From assembly GCF_030552475.1 (NCBI RefSeq), contig NZ_JAUPED010000001.1, positions 310,001 to 374,000 of the forward strand: DNA of 64,000 bases. The letters run 5' to 3'. The notes under the pieces were generated by a model, which worked only from the letters and a program-made list of their open reading frames with translations, ran no database searches and was not told the origin of the DNA. The translations under genes were made by a program, and so were the position numbers. Positions 54,512-63,900 of the stretch are shown in pieces (within the stretch, counting starts at the first letter, position 1; the number at the start of each line of letters is the position of its first letter). Source of the DNA: Mariniflexile sp. AS56 (lineage in GTDB: Bacteria; Bacteroidota; Bacteroidia; Flavobacteriales; Flavobacteriaceae).

Positions 54512-54567
54512 ATTTTATACCAAAACTAGATAGTAACCTTTATGCTACTATCTTTTCTATTCAAATT

Positions 54568-55872
54568 CTAATCTAACAACCCAAATACTCTAGGGAGCCA
54601 TAAACTTAATTCTGGGAAATACGTTACCAAGAACAACACTAATATCATCGCTAAGAATAGCGGCATCAGGGGTTTAATTACTTTGCCAATAGTCGTATTT
54701 GCTACGCCTACACCAACAAACAACACCGAACCTACCGGCGGTGTACAGAGCCCGATACATAAGTTTAATACCATGATAATTCCGAAGTGAATTGGATCCA
54801 TTCCAAGTTTTTGTACCACTGGTAAAAATATAGGAGTGAATATTAATACGGCCGGCGTCATATCCATAAAAATTCCAACAAATAGTAATAGTAAGTTGAT
54901 TATCAATAATATAACCACCTTATTATCACTAATTCCTAATAAAGCAGAACTGATGTTTTGAGGAATATTTTCATAAGACATCACCCAAGACATACTCATA
55001 GACGCACCAATTAACAACATCACAATAGCTGTTGTTGCAGATGAGTCTAATAAAATTTCCGGAAGCGATTTGAATGATATTTCTTTATATACAAAACCTA
55101 GAATCAGGGTATATAGTACCGCAATGGCCGAAGCTTCAGTCGCTGTAAAAATCCCTGTTACGATACCACCTATTACAACCACCAACAAAAACAAACTAGG
55201 TACAGCGGCAATAAAGGTTTTAAAAACTTCTTTAAGAGAACTTTTTTCGCCTAACTTATATTTCTTCTTTTTAGCCCAAAACATGGCGACAATCATTAAA
55301 AACAATCCAGTTAGAATACCTGGAATATAACCTGCTAAAAATAAAGCTGCAATGGAGACACCTCCACTCGCCAATGAATACACGATAAGCACGTTACTTG
55401 GTGGGATAATTAAACCTGTAGTTGCTGAAGTAATATTTACAGCAGCACCAAACTCTTTTGAATAGCCTTCCTTTTCCATTTCAGGACCTAAGATGCTTCC
55501 CATAGCAGATGCAGATGCCATTGCAGAACCTGCTATAGCTCCCATTAACATGGCTCCAATAACATTTATTAATGCCAGACCTCCAGGAAGTGCCCCTACC
55601 AATGTTTTGGCAAATGCAATAAGCCTGTGCGCTATTCCTCCTTTATTCATTAATTGCCCGGAGAGGACAAAGAAGGGTATGGCGAGTAAAGCAAAACTAT
55701 CGAGTCCTGTACCCATACGTTGTGAAACGGTTGTAAATGCTGCAATTGGAGAAATACTCACCAACATGGTTAACATGGCAGAAATAGCAATACTCCAAGC
55801 TACTGGTGTACCAATGGATAAAAGCAATAAAAAACTAAAAACTAATACTAGAACTGGAATATATTCCATCAT
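54568..55872 (-). CDS. dctM: TRAP transporter large permease, DctM-type
   Basis: 434 residues with about 12 hydrophobic helices. GTPVAWSIAISAM near 22, FVLSGQLMNKGGIAHRLI near 68 and NLCIGLCTPPVGSVLFVG near 355 are DctM/SiaM landmarks. It carries the ion-coupled transport channel. Two ATG codons in tandem start it; 2 bp after the dctQ stop. Last gene of the operon. Confidence 0.93.
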   Translation of the reverse strand: MMEYIPVLVLVFSFLLLLSIGTPVAWSIAISAMLTMLVSISPIAAFTTVSQRMGTGLDSFALLAIPFFVLSGQLMNKGGIAHRLIAFAKTLVGALPGGLALINVIGAMLMGAIAGSAMASASAMGSILGPEMEKEGYSKEFGAAVNITSATTGLIIPPSNVLIVYSLASGGVSIAALFLAGYIPGILTGLFLMIVAMFWAKKKKYKLGEKSSLKEVFKTFIAAVPSLFLLVVVIGGIVTGIFTATEASAIAVLYTLILGFVYKEISFKSLPEILLDSSATTAIVMLLIGASMSMSWVMSYENIPQNISSALLGISDNKVVILLIINLLLLFVGIFMDMTPAVLIFTPIFLPVVQKLGMDPIHFGIIMVLNLCIGLCTPPVGSVLFVGVGVANTTIGKVIKPLMPLFLAMILVLFLVTYFPELSLWLPRVFGLLD

Positions 55873-55874
55873 AA

Positions 55875-56333
55875 CTATTTTTTTAAAAAATCTGAAACTT
55901 TGTAATAAATTATCAACATCCCACTAATTGGAATTACCATATACACCAAGGCTAATGGTATTTGCAGTGCAGGAGAACTTTGACCTAGTAAATAACTAAT
56001 ATAAACCAATCTAAACCCACCAATAACCAAGGCTGTTAAAGCGAATAAAATGATTATAACATAAACCACCTTCATGATCTTTTTTTGATTTTCAGGGCTT
56101 GCTCTTGTTGGAATAACATCTATCGCTACATGCATATTACGTCCAGAAACATATGCTGCTCCAAGAATACCAATCCAAATCATTAAATATCTTGCTAACT
56201 CATCAGTAAATGAACTTGGCACACCTACAACAAACCTTGTAAATACTTGCCATAATACATTAATTACCATTACAGCCATAATGACAATAAGGGCATTACT
56301 TAGAATTTTATCAATTTTCTCTCTGAGTTCCAT
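55875..56333 (-). CDS. dctQ: TRAP transporter small permease, DctQ-type
   Basis: 152 residues, four hydrophobic helices, RFVVGVPSSFTDELARYLMIWIG and YVSGRNMHVAIDVI, typical of DctQ. Works with DctM and the binding protein DctP. The 100 bp to dctP contains an AACTC...GAGTT half-symmetric sequence (56383-56400) that may be an RNA hairpin setting the protein ratio. Confidence 0.92.
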   Translation of the reverse strand: MELREKIDKILSNALIVIMAVMVINVLWQVFTRFVVGVPSSFTDELARYLMIWIGILGAAYVSGRNMHVAIDVIPTRASPENQKKIMKVVYVIIILFALTALVIGGFRLVYISYLLGQSSPALQIPLALVYMVIPISGMLIIYYKVSDFLKK

Positions 56334-56433
56334 GTGTTTTTAATCTTTTGTTTAGTGGTTAGCTATCGCATTCATGTACCATAACTCTAAGAATCGAGTT
56401 TCTGATTATACCTGCATGATTTTGCTTAATTTA

Positions 56434-57408
56434 TTATTTTGTTGCAATAATTTGTTTGATCAAACTACTTATTACCGGGTCGCTTTCATAACCTTCATAA
56501 ATACTTGCTACTTTATCTTGAAACAATGTTTTGTCAGGTCTAATAATAGTGACACCTGCTTTTTCTACTTCATGTAATGCTTCCGCTTCAGCTTCTGCCC
56601 ACAAAGTACGTTGGTAGGTTACCGATTTATCAACAGATTCTTTTAACCAAGTTTGTTCTTGTGGTGTTAATTGATTCCATGTTTGTGTTCCAACAACTAA
56701 AACATCAGGTAACACGGTATGCTCATCTAACGAATAATATTTACATACTTCATAATGACGTGATAAATAAAAACTTGGAGGGTTATTCTCGGCACCATCA
56801 ACAACACCTTGTTGTAAAGAGGTATACAATTCACCCCAAGAAATTGGAGTGGCCGATCCTCCTAAAGCTTTCACCATTTCCATAGCTGTAACGCTTTCCA
56901 TAACACGTACTTTCAAGCCTTTTAAATCGCTAGGCGTATTTATAGGTGTATCTTTAGTATAAAAACTTCTGCTTCCAGCATCATAATACCCCAAGCCTTT
57001 TAACCAATATTGTTCACCATCATCAAGAATCTCTTTCCCCGTAGGGCCATCCAACACGTCAAAAGAATGCTGTCTGTCACGAAACAAAAAAGGCACTCCA
57101 AAAACCTTCATTTTGGGTGCAAAATTTTCCATAACACCTACAGACACTTTAGTCATATCTAAACTTCCAATTTGTAAGAGCTCTAAACATTCACGCTCAC
57201 TACCTAATTGCTGACTTGGATAAATTTGGAGTTTCATTTTTCCTCCAGATCTTTTCTCTAAATCTTTACCCATCTCAACCATCGCTTTGTGTACCGAATG
57301 ATTAACATCTAAACCATGAGCAATTTTGATGGTTTTGGTTTTATTTGCTTCGCTACATCCTACCAAAACGATAGCAAGTAAAAGTGTAATAAATTTTATT
57401 TTTTGCAT
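56434..57408 (-). CDS. dctP: TRAP transporter solute-binding lipoprotein, DctP-type
   Basis: 324 residues. Lipobox (LLAIVLVGC). DctP motifs: KIAHGLDVNHSVHKAM, LKLRVMESVTAMEMVKALGG region (about 140-160, the conserved Arg binding a carboxylate) and GELYTSLQQGVVDGAENNP near 170. Binds an organic acid in the periplasm; adjacent uronate isomerase suggests glucuronate or galacturonate. Eighty-four bp downstream of uxaC on the same strand. Confidence 0.93.
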   Translation of the reverse strand: MQKIKFITLLLAIVLVGCSEANKTKTIKIAHGLDVNHSVHKAMVEMGKDLEKRSGGKMKLQIYPSQQLGSERECLELLQIGSLDMTKVSVGVMENFAPKMKVFGVPFLFRDRQHSFDVLDGPTGKEILDDGEQYWLKGLGYYDAGSRSFYTKDTPINTPSDLKGLKVRVMESVTAMEMVKALGGSATPISWGELYTSLQQGVVDGAENNPPSFYLSRHYEVCKYYSLDEHTVLPDVLVVGTQTWNQLTPQEQTWLKESVDKSVTYQRTLWAEAEAEALHEVEKAGVTIIRPDKTLFQDKVASIYEGYESDPVISSLIKQIIATK

Positions 57409-57492
57409 TTTCCTGTTGTTACTATTATGTAAGCCTTTACTTTAATGTTCTTACAGCTTTTGAAGACACTGCTTGAAGCAAATCTAACTATT

Positions 57493-58893
57493 TTATAATT
57501 TAAAATACTCCTTTGCGTTAAAATAACTAATATCTGCAACCATTTTCCCTATCCATTCCATATCATTAGGTAATTCACCTCTTTGCATTTCATCTCCTAA
57601 TAAGTTACAAAGGATCCTTCTGAAATACTCATGACGAGGAAACGACAAGAAACTTCTAGAATCTGTTAACATACCAACAAAACAACTAATAAGCCCCATA
57701 TTAGAAAGCGCATTTAATTGTTTTATCATGCCGTCTTTTTGGTCTAAAAACCACCAACCAGAACCAAATTGTACTTTACCTTTTACACTACCATCGTTAA
57801 AATTACCTATCATGGTAGCCATAACTTCATTATCGGCAGGGTTCAAGTTGTATATAATGGTTTTTGATAATTTATCTTTACTATCTAACGCATTTAAGAA
57901 TGCAGATAGTTTTTGTGCTTGCGGATAATCGCCAATAGAATCCCAACCCGTATCAGGGCCTAAAATGCGATGCATACGTGCATTATTATTTCTTAAAGCA
58001 CCTAAATGGAATTGTTGAACCCAACCAAACTCATGATACGTTTCACATAAAAACAATAAAATGGCACTTTGGAATTTTAGCGTTTCTTCGTTTGAAATTG
58101 TTCTCCCTTCTCTTCTTTTAGAAAAAATGGATTTTATTTCACTTTCCGTATAATTTTCAAAAGAAATTTGAGCTAACCCATGGTCACAAATTCTACATCC
58201 ATTGGCGTTAAAAAACTCAATACGATTTCTTAAAGCATCTAATAAATCGCTATAAGAATTAACAGAAACACCTGCTACATCTCCAAGCGTATCTATATAT
58301 TTATTATAGTCTACCGCATCAATTAAAATAGCTTTATCAGGTCTAAAAGCAGTACTTACTTTTACATTGAAATCGCTTTTAGCCAATTGCTGGTGGTACT
58401 GTAAATTATCTATTGGATCTTCAGTAGTACAAACAAATTCTGCATTTACTTTTTGAAGTAACTGTCTACAGCTAAAATCTCCAGAGTTTAATTTAGCTTG
58501 CGTTTGTTCCCAAATTCTTTCGGCAGATTTTTCATTTAACAACTCGTTAATATCAAAATATCTAGCCAATTCTAAATGTGTCCAATGATACAGTGGGTTA
58601 CGCATGGTGTACGGAACCGTTTTTGCCCAACTCAAAAATTTATCTTTATCAGTCCCGTTTCCCGTCACAAATTTCTCTTCAATACCCAAAGTACGCATGG
58701 CACGCCACTTGTAATGGTCGCCATGTATCCAAACCGAATTCATATTATCAAAGGTCGTATCTTCTGCCATTTGTTGTGGCGATAAGTGATTATGATAATC
58801 TATTATAGGTTGGTTTTTTGAATAATTATGATATAATTCTTCAGCGTATTTATTATCTAATAAAAAATTATCGTGAATAAAATTTGTGCTCAT
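57493..58893 (-). CDS. uxaC: Uronate isomerase
   Basis: Converts D-glucuronate to D-fructuronate and D-galacturonate to D-tagaturonate. 466 residues, amidohydrolase fold. Metal motif DYHNHLSPQQMAED (HxH, about 32-45), NSVWIHGDHYKWRAMRTLG near 53, QFHLGALRNNNARM near 296 and DSRSFLSFPRHEYFRRILC near 420. Next enzymes of the pathway (uxuA/uxuB, kdgK, kdgA) are not in the window. Probable first gene of the TRAP operon. Confidence 0.96.
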   Translation of the reverse strand: MSTNFIHDNFLLDNKYAEELYHNYSKNQPIIDYHNHLSPQQMAEDTTFDNMNSVWIHGDHYKWRAMRTLGIEEKFVTGNGTDKDKFLSWAKTVPYTMRNPLYHWTHLELARYFDINELLNEKSAERIWEQTQAKLNSGDFSCRQLLQKVNAEFVCTTEDPIDNLQYHQQLAKSDFNVKVSTAFRPDKAILIDAVDYNKYIDTLGDVAGVSVNSYSDLLDALRNRIEFFNANGCRICDHGLAQISFENYTESEIKSIFSKRREGRTISNEETLKFQSAILLFLCETYHEFGWVQQFHLGALRNNNARMHRILGPDTGWDSIGDYPQAQKLSAFLNALDSKDKLSKTIIYNLNPADNEVMATMIGNFNDGSVKGKVQFGSGWWFLDQKDGMIKQLNALSNMGLISCFVGMLTDSRSFLSFPRHEYFRRILCNLLGDEMQRGELPNDMEWIGKMVADISYFNAKEYFKL

Positions 58894-59224
58894 TTTATAT
58901 TTTTAATATTAATCTTCGTTAGAAGGTTTACCACAGACAGCCAAAATACCAATAAATACAGATTTAATTTTCATTTAATCCCCATATTTAACAAAATAGC
59001 GCATAAATGTTATACACTAAAGCCGCTAGAAATTGACAAAAACTACAAAGTTAAAATTTAATTGGACTTAGAAAAGCCACTTAAAATCAACTTTATAAAT
59101 TTTTAAACCTACTGTAAATTGCCGCGGGAAATTAAACTAAAATATAACGAGTACCATCCTGTACTATCATGGAATCACCCCTTTTAATTGAAGACTATCT
59201 ATTTATGAGATAATTATAGAAAAC
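58894..59224. other. Leader and promoter region of the uronate operon
   Basis: About 330 bp without a credible gene. A minus-strand -7 box lies at 59046-59053, which would leave a leader of about 145 nt before uxaC. A partial palindrome around 59153-59171 (CCATCC...CATGG) may be a regulator site. Nothing else was recognised. Confidence 0.45.
59046..59053 (-). promoter_or_regulatory. Candidate -7 promoter box for uxaC
   Basis: Minus-strand TAACTTTG, exact TAnnTTTG; no matching -33 TTTG at normal distance. Confidence 0.35.
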
Positions 59225-59250
59225 AAAAAAGCCGAATCTTTCGATTCGGC
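59225..59250 (-). terminator. Rho-independent terminator after tRNA-Leu
   Basis: GCCGAATC (59231-59238) and GATTCGGC (59243-59250) pair around a 4-base loop; on the minus strand a T-run follows. It ends 14 bp past the tRNA 3' end. Confidence 0.85.
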
Positions 59251-59264
59251 TTTTCCTTTATCAG

Positions 59265-59346
59265 TGCGGGCGGGGAGACTCGAACTCCCACACCTCGCGG
59301 CACCAGATCCTAAGTCTGGCGTGTCTACCAATTCCACCACGCCCGC
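59265..59346 (-). tRNA. tRNA-Leu (anticodon UAG)
   Basis: On the minus strand an 82-nt class II tRNA: acceptor GCGGGCG pairs with CGCCCGC, TGGTAGACACG D-arm, anticodon stem CCAGA/TCTGG around CTTAGGA (anticodon TAG), a long variable arm and GTTCGAGTC T-loop. The 3' CCA is not encoded. Reads CUA and, by wobble, other CUN codons. Confidence 0.95.
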
Positions 59347-59416
59347 TAAAGGAGTGCAAATATAAACAAGATTTTTAAATTGCAAACTTATAACTGAAAA
59401 AAACATTCTTTTTTTA

Positions 59417-59424
59417 TACTTTTG
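59417..59424 (+). promoter_or_regulatory. Candidate -7 promoter box for the M20 peptidase
   Basis: TACTTTTG, exact TAnnTTTG, 22 bp upstream of ATG 59447. No -33 TTTG at the normal distance. Confidence 0.45.
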
Positions 59425-59446
59425 AAACATTTACACAAAATTTACT

Positions 59447-60835
59447 ATGCAAAACATACAATCTTACATTAAAGAACACAAAGACCGATTTATAAACGAA
59501 CTTATAGAATTACTTAAAATTCCTTCTGTAAGTGCAGATTCTGCATACAAAAACGATGTTTTAACAACTGCACAAGCGGTTAAGGTTCGTTTAGAACAAG
59601 CAGGTTGTGATACCGTTGAAATTTGCCCAACCCAAGGCCACCCCATTGTGTATGGCGAAAAAATAATTGACAAAAACCTTCCAACCATATTAGTTTATGG
59701 TCATTACGATGTACAACCACCAGATCCTATCAATTTATGGGACTCACCGCCTTTTGAACCTGTAATTAAAAAAACAGATATACACCCTGAAGGTGCTATT
59801 TTTGCACGAGGCGCTTGCGATGATAAAGGGCAAATGTACATGCATGTGAAAGCCATGGAGTTTATGACCGCTACAAACCAACTACCATGCAACGTAAAAT
59901 TCATGATTGAAGGTGAAGAAGAAATTGGCAGCGCTAATTTGGCAACCTTCGTTAAAGCCAATCACGACAAACTTAAAAACGACGTGATTCTTATTTCTGA
60001 CACTGGCATGATTGCCAACAATGTCCCATCCATTACTACGGGATTACGCGGACTAAGTTATGTTGAAGTAGAAGTTACAGGACCCAACCGCGATTTACAT
60101 TCAGGTTTATATGGTGGCGCTGTGGCAAACCCCATTAACGTCATGGCTAAAATGATTGCATCTTTACACGACGAAAACAATCATATTACCGTACCCGGTT
60201 TTTACGATAAGGTTGAAGAACTATCTGCTATAGAACGTGCAGAAATGGCAAAAGCCCCTTTCAGCTTAGACGCTTATAAAAAAGCTTTAAATATAGACGC
60301 TGTTTATGGAGAAGCCGATTACACCACCAACGAACGTAATTCCATTCGCCCAACTTTAGATGTGAATGGTATTTGGGGAGGCTATACTGGCGAAGGTGCT
60401 AAAACTGTTATCGCGAGTAAAGCTTATGCTAAAATATCGATGCGTTTAGTACCACATCAAGATTGGGAAGAGATTACAGAACTATTTAAAACCCATTTTG
60501 AAAGTATTGCCCCAAAAGGCGTTACTGTAAAAGTTAGTCCGCACCACGGCGGACAAGGTTACGTAACCCCTATTGACAGCATTGGCTACCAAGCTGCATC
60601 AAACGCTTATCAAGATACATTTGGAACAAAACCAATACCACAACGAAGCGGTGGAAGCATTCCTATAGTCTCTTTATTTGAACAAGAATTAAAAAGCAAA
60701 ACCATTTTAATGGGCTTTGGTCTAGATAGCGACGCTATTCACTCTCCAAACGAGCATTTTGGTGTTTTTAACTATTTAAAAGGCATCGAAACCATTCCTT
60801 TATTTTATAAATATTTCACCGAACTTTCTAAGTAA
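59447..60835 (+). CDS. M20-family metallopeptidase (dipeptidase)
   Basis: 462 residues. Zinc ligands all present: His in VYGHYDVQPPD (about 84-94), Asp in ARGACDDKGQ near 124, Glu pair in EGEEEIGS near 154, Asp in ISDTGM near 180, and the late His in DAIHSPNEHF near 435. The lid domain includes GLYGGAVANPINVM. Close to CNDP/DapE-type dipeptidases of Bacteroidota. Cytoplasmic, as no signal peptide is seen. Followed after 26 bp by an EamA transporter gene. Confidence 0.93.
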   Translation: MQNIQSYIKEHKDRFINELIELLKIPSVSADSAYKNDVLTTAQAVKVRLEQAGCDTVEICPTQGHPIVYGEKIIDKNLPTILVYGHYDVQPPDPINLWDSPPFEPVIKKTDIHPEGAIFARGACDDKGQMYMHVKAMEFMTATNQLPCNVKFMIEGEEEIGSANLATFVKANHDKLKNDVILISDTGMIANNVPSITTGLRGLSYVEVEVTGPNRDLHSGLYGGAVANPINVMAKMIASLHDENNHITVPGFYDKVEELSAIERAEMAKAPFSLDAYKKALNIDAVYGEADYTTNERNSIRPTLDVNGIWGGYTGEGAKTVIASKAYAKISMRLVPHQDWEEITELFKTHFESIAPKGVTVKVSPHHGGQGYVTPIDSIGYQAASNAYQDTFGTKPIPQRSGGSIPIVSLFEQELKSKTILMGFGLDSDAIHSPNEHFGVFNYLKGIETIPLFYKYFTELSK

Positions 60836-60861
60836 TTAGAACGTTTCGACACACCCTATTA

Positions 60862-61722
60862 ATGAAAAACCAACACACCAAAAATCTTATTTTCCTTTTA
60901 TTTGCCACGCTTTTTGGCAGCACCTCTGGGCCTTTAGGTAAATTTATAGATTTGCCCCCTCCAGTTATTATTTGGTGTCGTTGCATTTTAGGTGGCCTTT
61001 TCTTGTATGCGTTTTGCTACTTTAAGAAAGTGAATCTTAAAATTAATTCCAAAAGAGATTTCGCAACCATTTTGGTGAGTGCGCTCTTTTTTGGAGCGCA
61101 TTGGATTACCTATTTCTACGCGCTCAAATTATCGAACGTTGCCATTGGTATGCTATCATTATTCACCTACCCCATGATTACGGCACTTATAGAACCCCTT
61201 TTCATTAAAGTGAAGTTCGACCCTCTGTACATCGTTTTAAGTATTATGGTTTTATTAGGCCTTTATATATTGACACCAGAATTCGACTCTAACAACTCCT
61301 ATTTTGAAGCGATTCTATTTGGAATCATATCTGCACTTCTTTATTCATTACGGAACATTATTTCTAAGAAACTAATAAGTCGTTACACAGGTATGAGTAT
61401 TATGTTTTATCAACTCGCTATACTTAGTGTTATATTATTGCCCGCTTTTTTTTACATGGATACATCCAACATTTCTATTCAATTTCCATATATAGTTGCA
61501 CTAGCTTTAATAACAACCGCCATTGGCCATACCATGTTGGTGAGTAGCTTTAAGCATTTTACAGTAAGTACAGCCAGTATTATTAGCAGTACACAACCAA
61601 TTTTCGGCATCATCCTCGCTTTTTTATTTTTAAATGAAACACCAACTATAAATACTTTTTTAGGCGGATCACTCATTCTTGCCACCGTTGTCATTGAAAG
61701 TGTGCGGTCTAGGGATCGATAG
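60862..61722 (+). CDS. EamA-family drug/metabolite transporter
   Basis: 286 residues, ten hydrophobic helices in two EamA repeats. GSTSGPLGKFIDLPPPVIIWCRC in the first helix pair and TTAIGHTMLVSSFKHFTVSTASII in the second are typical. Likely exports small molecules or amino acids. ATG 60862 lies 26 bp after the peptidase stop, so the two are probably cotranscribed. Followed by a strong terminator. Confidence 0.9.
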   Translation: MKNQHTKNLIFLLFATLFGSTSGPLGKFIDLPPPVIIWCRCILGGLFLYAFCYFKKVNLKINSKRDFATILVSALFFGAHWITYFYALKLSNVAIGMLSLFTYPMITALIEPLFIKVKFDPLYIVLSIMVLLGLYILTPEFDSNNSYFEAILFGIISALLYSLRNIISKKLISRYTGMSIMFYQLAILSVILLPAFFYMDTSNISIQFPYIVALALITTAIGHTMLVSSFKHFTVSTASIISSTQPIFGIILAFLFLNETPTINTFLGGSLILATVVIESVRSRDR

Positions 61723-61743
61723 AAAACATCATTTTATTTTCTC

Positions 61744-61780
61744 AGCCCTCACAGGTTTTAAAAACCTGTGAGGGCTTTTT
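61744..61780 (+). terminator. Palindromic terminator of the EamA gene
   Basis: AGCCCTCACAGGTTTT (61744-61759) is complementary to AAAACCTGTGAGGGCT (61761-61776), followed by TTTTTTT. An unusually long perfect palindrome; similar CCTCACAGGTTTT palindromes are widespread in Flavobacteriia, as I recall. Confidence 0.85.
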
Positions 61781-61850
61781 TTATACAATTTTGTAACAAA
61801 CCAACCACTTTAACGTTCTAATAGTCAATCATCAATCAAAATCAATCAAC

Positions 61851-62951
61851 ATGTTAAAGCAATTCTTCATTATCTGCTCCGGATCGGATACCGATATTTT
61901 AAACCAATGTTCCAAAGGGGAACAAAACAAATACGCAGGTATTGGAGCCACGGTGTTCTTCACGGCACTCATGGCATTTATAGCAGCTAGTTTTGCGCTT
62001 TACACCGTTTTCGACAATCTATACACCTCTATATTTTTCGGGTTGATCTGGGGACTTCTTATTTTTAATTTAGACCGCTATATTGTTTCAACCATAAAAA
62101 AAACAGGACATGTTGTCGCTGAAATTATACAAGCCTCTCCCAGAATTATACTAGCAGTTATTATTGCCATCGTTATATCTAAACCATTAGAACTTAAAAT
62201 TTTTGAAAAAGAAATTAACCAGGTATTATTAGAACAGAAAAACGAACTCACCCTTGCTAATAAAAATCAGATTGCAGAACAATTCAATCCAAATATTGAG
62301 AACTTAAATAAAGACATCACCTCTTTACAACAACAAATTGCTACTAAAGAAGCAGAAGTTAACGCACTTTACGATACATATATTGCCGAAGCAGAAGGAA
62401 CTGCTGGCACGAAATTATTAGGCAAAGGTCCTGTTTACACAGAGAAACGCGACAAACACGATGCTTTACTACTAGAATTGCAGCAGCTTAAAGAGGCAAA
62501 CAACTCGAAAATTACAGCGATAGAATTGCAAATACAAACGCTAGAAAACGATTATAAAACACAGGTTACAAGTACACAACCTATTATTAATAATTTTGAT
62601 GGCTTAATGGCACGTGTGAACGCTTTAAACAAATTACCTTGGTTGCCATCATTCTTTATTTTCTTACTGTTTTTAGCTATTGAAACCTCACCTATTTTCG
62701 CAAAACTATTATCACCAAAAGGTGCTTATGATTATAAGTTAGAAGACGAAGAAACCGCCTTAAAAACGAATGTATCGCAAAACAAACACCAAAGGGAAGC
62801 CATGTTAAAAACAGATTTCGCCCTTAACGATCGTATTTATAAAGATTTAGAACAAGAAGACGAACTTTACGCTTACAAGCGAACAAAAGCGAGGGAACTT
62901 ATGCAGCTTCAGGCAGATGCCTTTTATAAACAACAAAAAAATATTTTATAG
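61851..62951 (+). CDS. DUF4407 membrane protein
   Basis: 366 residues. Two pairs of hydrophobic helices (about 30-70, 100-118 and 262-285) separated by a long coiled coil (about 120-245; NENLNKDITSLQQQIATKEAEV-like heptads), then a polar C-terminal tail ending in RELMQLQADAFYKQQ. NLDRYIVSTIKK after the second helix is typical of DUF4407. Function unknown. It converges with the STAS gene, whose stop is 1 bp away. Confidence 0.85.
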   Translation: MLKQFFIICSGSDTDILNQCSKGEQNKYAGIGATVFFTALMAFIAASFALYTVFDNLYTSIFFGLIWGLLIFNLDRYIVSTIKKTGHVVAEIIQASPRIILAVIIAIVISKPLELKIFEKEINQVLLEQKNELTLANKNQIAEQFNPNIENLNKDITSLQQQIATKEAEVNALYDTYIAEAEGTAGTKLLGKGPVYTEKRDKHDALLLELQQLKEANNSKITAIELQIQTLENDYKTQVTSTQPIINNFDGLMARVNALNKLPWLPSFFIFLLFLAIETSPIFAKLLSPKGAYDYKLEDEETALKTNVSQNKHQREAMLKTDFALNDRIYKDLEQEDELYAYKRTKARELMQLQADAFYKQQKNIL

Positions 62952-62952
62952 A

Positions 62953-63231
62953 CTATGCAGCCATTTCAGTTTTGAAATGGTTGTATAAATCTTTACATCC
63001 AAAACCAATAATTGATAAGTTTTTGTTTTGCTCAACAGCCTTTTTATGAAGATCAGATAATGCATTAACACCAAAACGGTCCATGCTTTCAACTTCTTCT
63101 ATACTAATTGTTAGCGACTGTACGCTTTCAAAAATGTTTTTAAATTCAGCATTAAACACCTCTAGATTGCTTTTATTAAGAGTTCCTTTAATTTTAAAAA
63201 AATTGTTGCAGTTTGTAATTTTTAAATCCAT
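62953..63231 (-). CDS. STAS-domain protein
   Basis: 92 residues, the full length of a stand-alone STAS domain. FFKIKGTLNKSNLEVFNAEF and LTISIEEVESMDRFGVNALSDLH. The position where anti-sigma-factor antagonists have a phosphorylated Ser (DSSG) reads DRFG here, so it cannot be regulated in the SpoIIAA manner at that site. Partner unknown; no anti-sigma kinase gene in the window. Divergent promoter region of 237 bp (63232-63468) shared with the DUF4440-like gene, where nothing else was seen. Confidence 0.75.
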   Translation of the reverse strand: MDLKITNCNNFFKIKGTLNKSNLEVFNAEFKNIFESVQSLTISIEEVESMDRFGVNALSDLHKKAVEQNKNLSIIGFGCKDLYNHFKTEMAA

Positions 63232-63468
63232 AATAAGTTTTTTTTAATTTAATTAAACAATAAACCTGGGCTATCAATAAGTTAATACTGAAGTAAATAT
63301 AAAGAACTTAAAACCTGGTTTCCGCATTTAATCGACATGTAGATTTTAACTTTCGACAAACAAATCTTACGTGTCAAATTAATCGATGAGTAACACTTTT
63401 TAATACTAAGTTTTCATTATTTTTACCTCCATTTACAATAGCAACGTTTTAAAAAACAACCTTTTATT

Positions 63469-63900
63469 ATGAATAAATTATTCCTGCTTCTTTTTATTTC
63501 GTGTACGCTTAGTGCCTTTTCACAAACCACAGAGGCGGATGATAAGGACGCTATTATGAAGGTTTTAAAAGCACAAAGAATTGCTTGGTCTAAAAACAAT
63601 ATTGAAGAATACATGGAAGGCTACTGGAAAAGTGACTCCCTAAAATTTTATGGTAAAAACGGTATCACTTATGGCTGGGAAAACACGCTAGAACGTTACC
63701 AAACTGCATACCCTACCGAAGACCACACAGGGAAACTAAGTTTTAAAATAAATGATATTTCGAAAATAAGTGATGATGCTTATTTTGTTTTGGGTGAATA
63801 CCATTTAAAACGTGAAGTTGGAAATGCAGATGGTATTTTTATGCTTGTTTTTAAGCGAATTGATGGTGAATGGAAAGTGATAGCCGATACTTCCTGCTAA
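63469..63900 (+). CDS. Exported DUF4440/SnoaL-like (NTF2-fold) protein
   Basis: 143 residues. Signal peptide (LFLLLFISCTLSAFSQ). After it, DDKDAIMKVLKAQRIAWSKNNIEEYMEGYWKSDSL and FVLGEYHLKREVG...FMLVFKRIDGEWKVIADTSC form the cone-shaped NTF2 fold of DUF4440. Ends in a cysteine. Periplasmic or outer-membrane location is inferred from the signal. Function unknown. The remaining 100 bp of the window hold no feature. Confidence 0.8.
   Translation: MNKLFLLLFISCTLSAFSQTTEADDKDAIMKVLKAQRIAWSKNNIEEYMEGYWKSDSLKFYGKNGITYGWENTLERYQTAYPTEDHTGKLSFKINDISKISDDAYFVLGEYHLKREVGNADGIFMLVFKRIDGEWKVIADTSC

Noticed and set aside
55493-55927. 144-residue antisense ORF in dctM
   Set aside because: Shadow of a long hydrophobic coding frame; no motifs.
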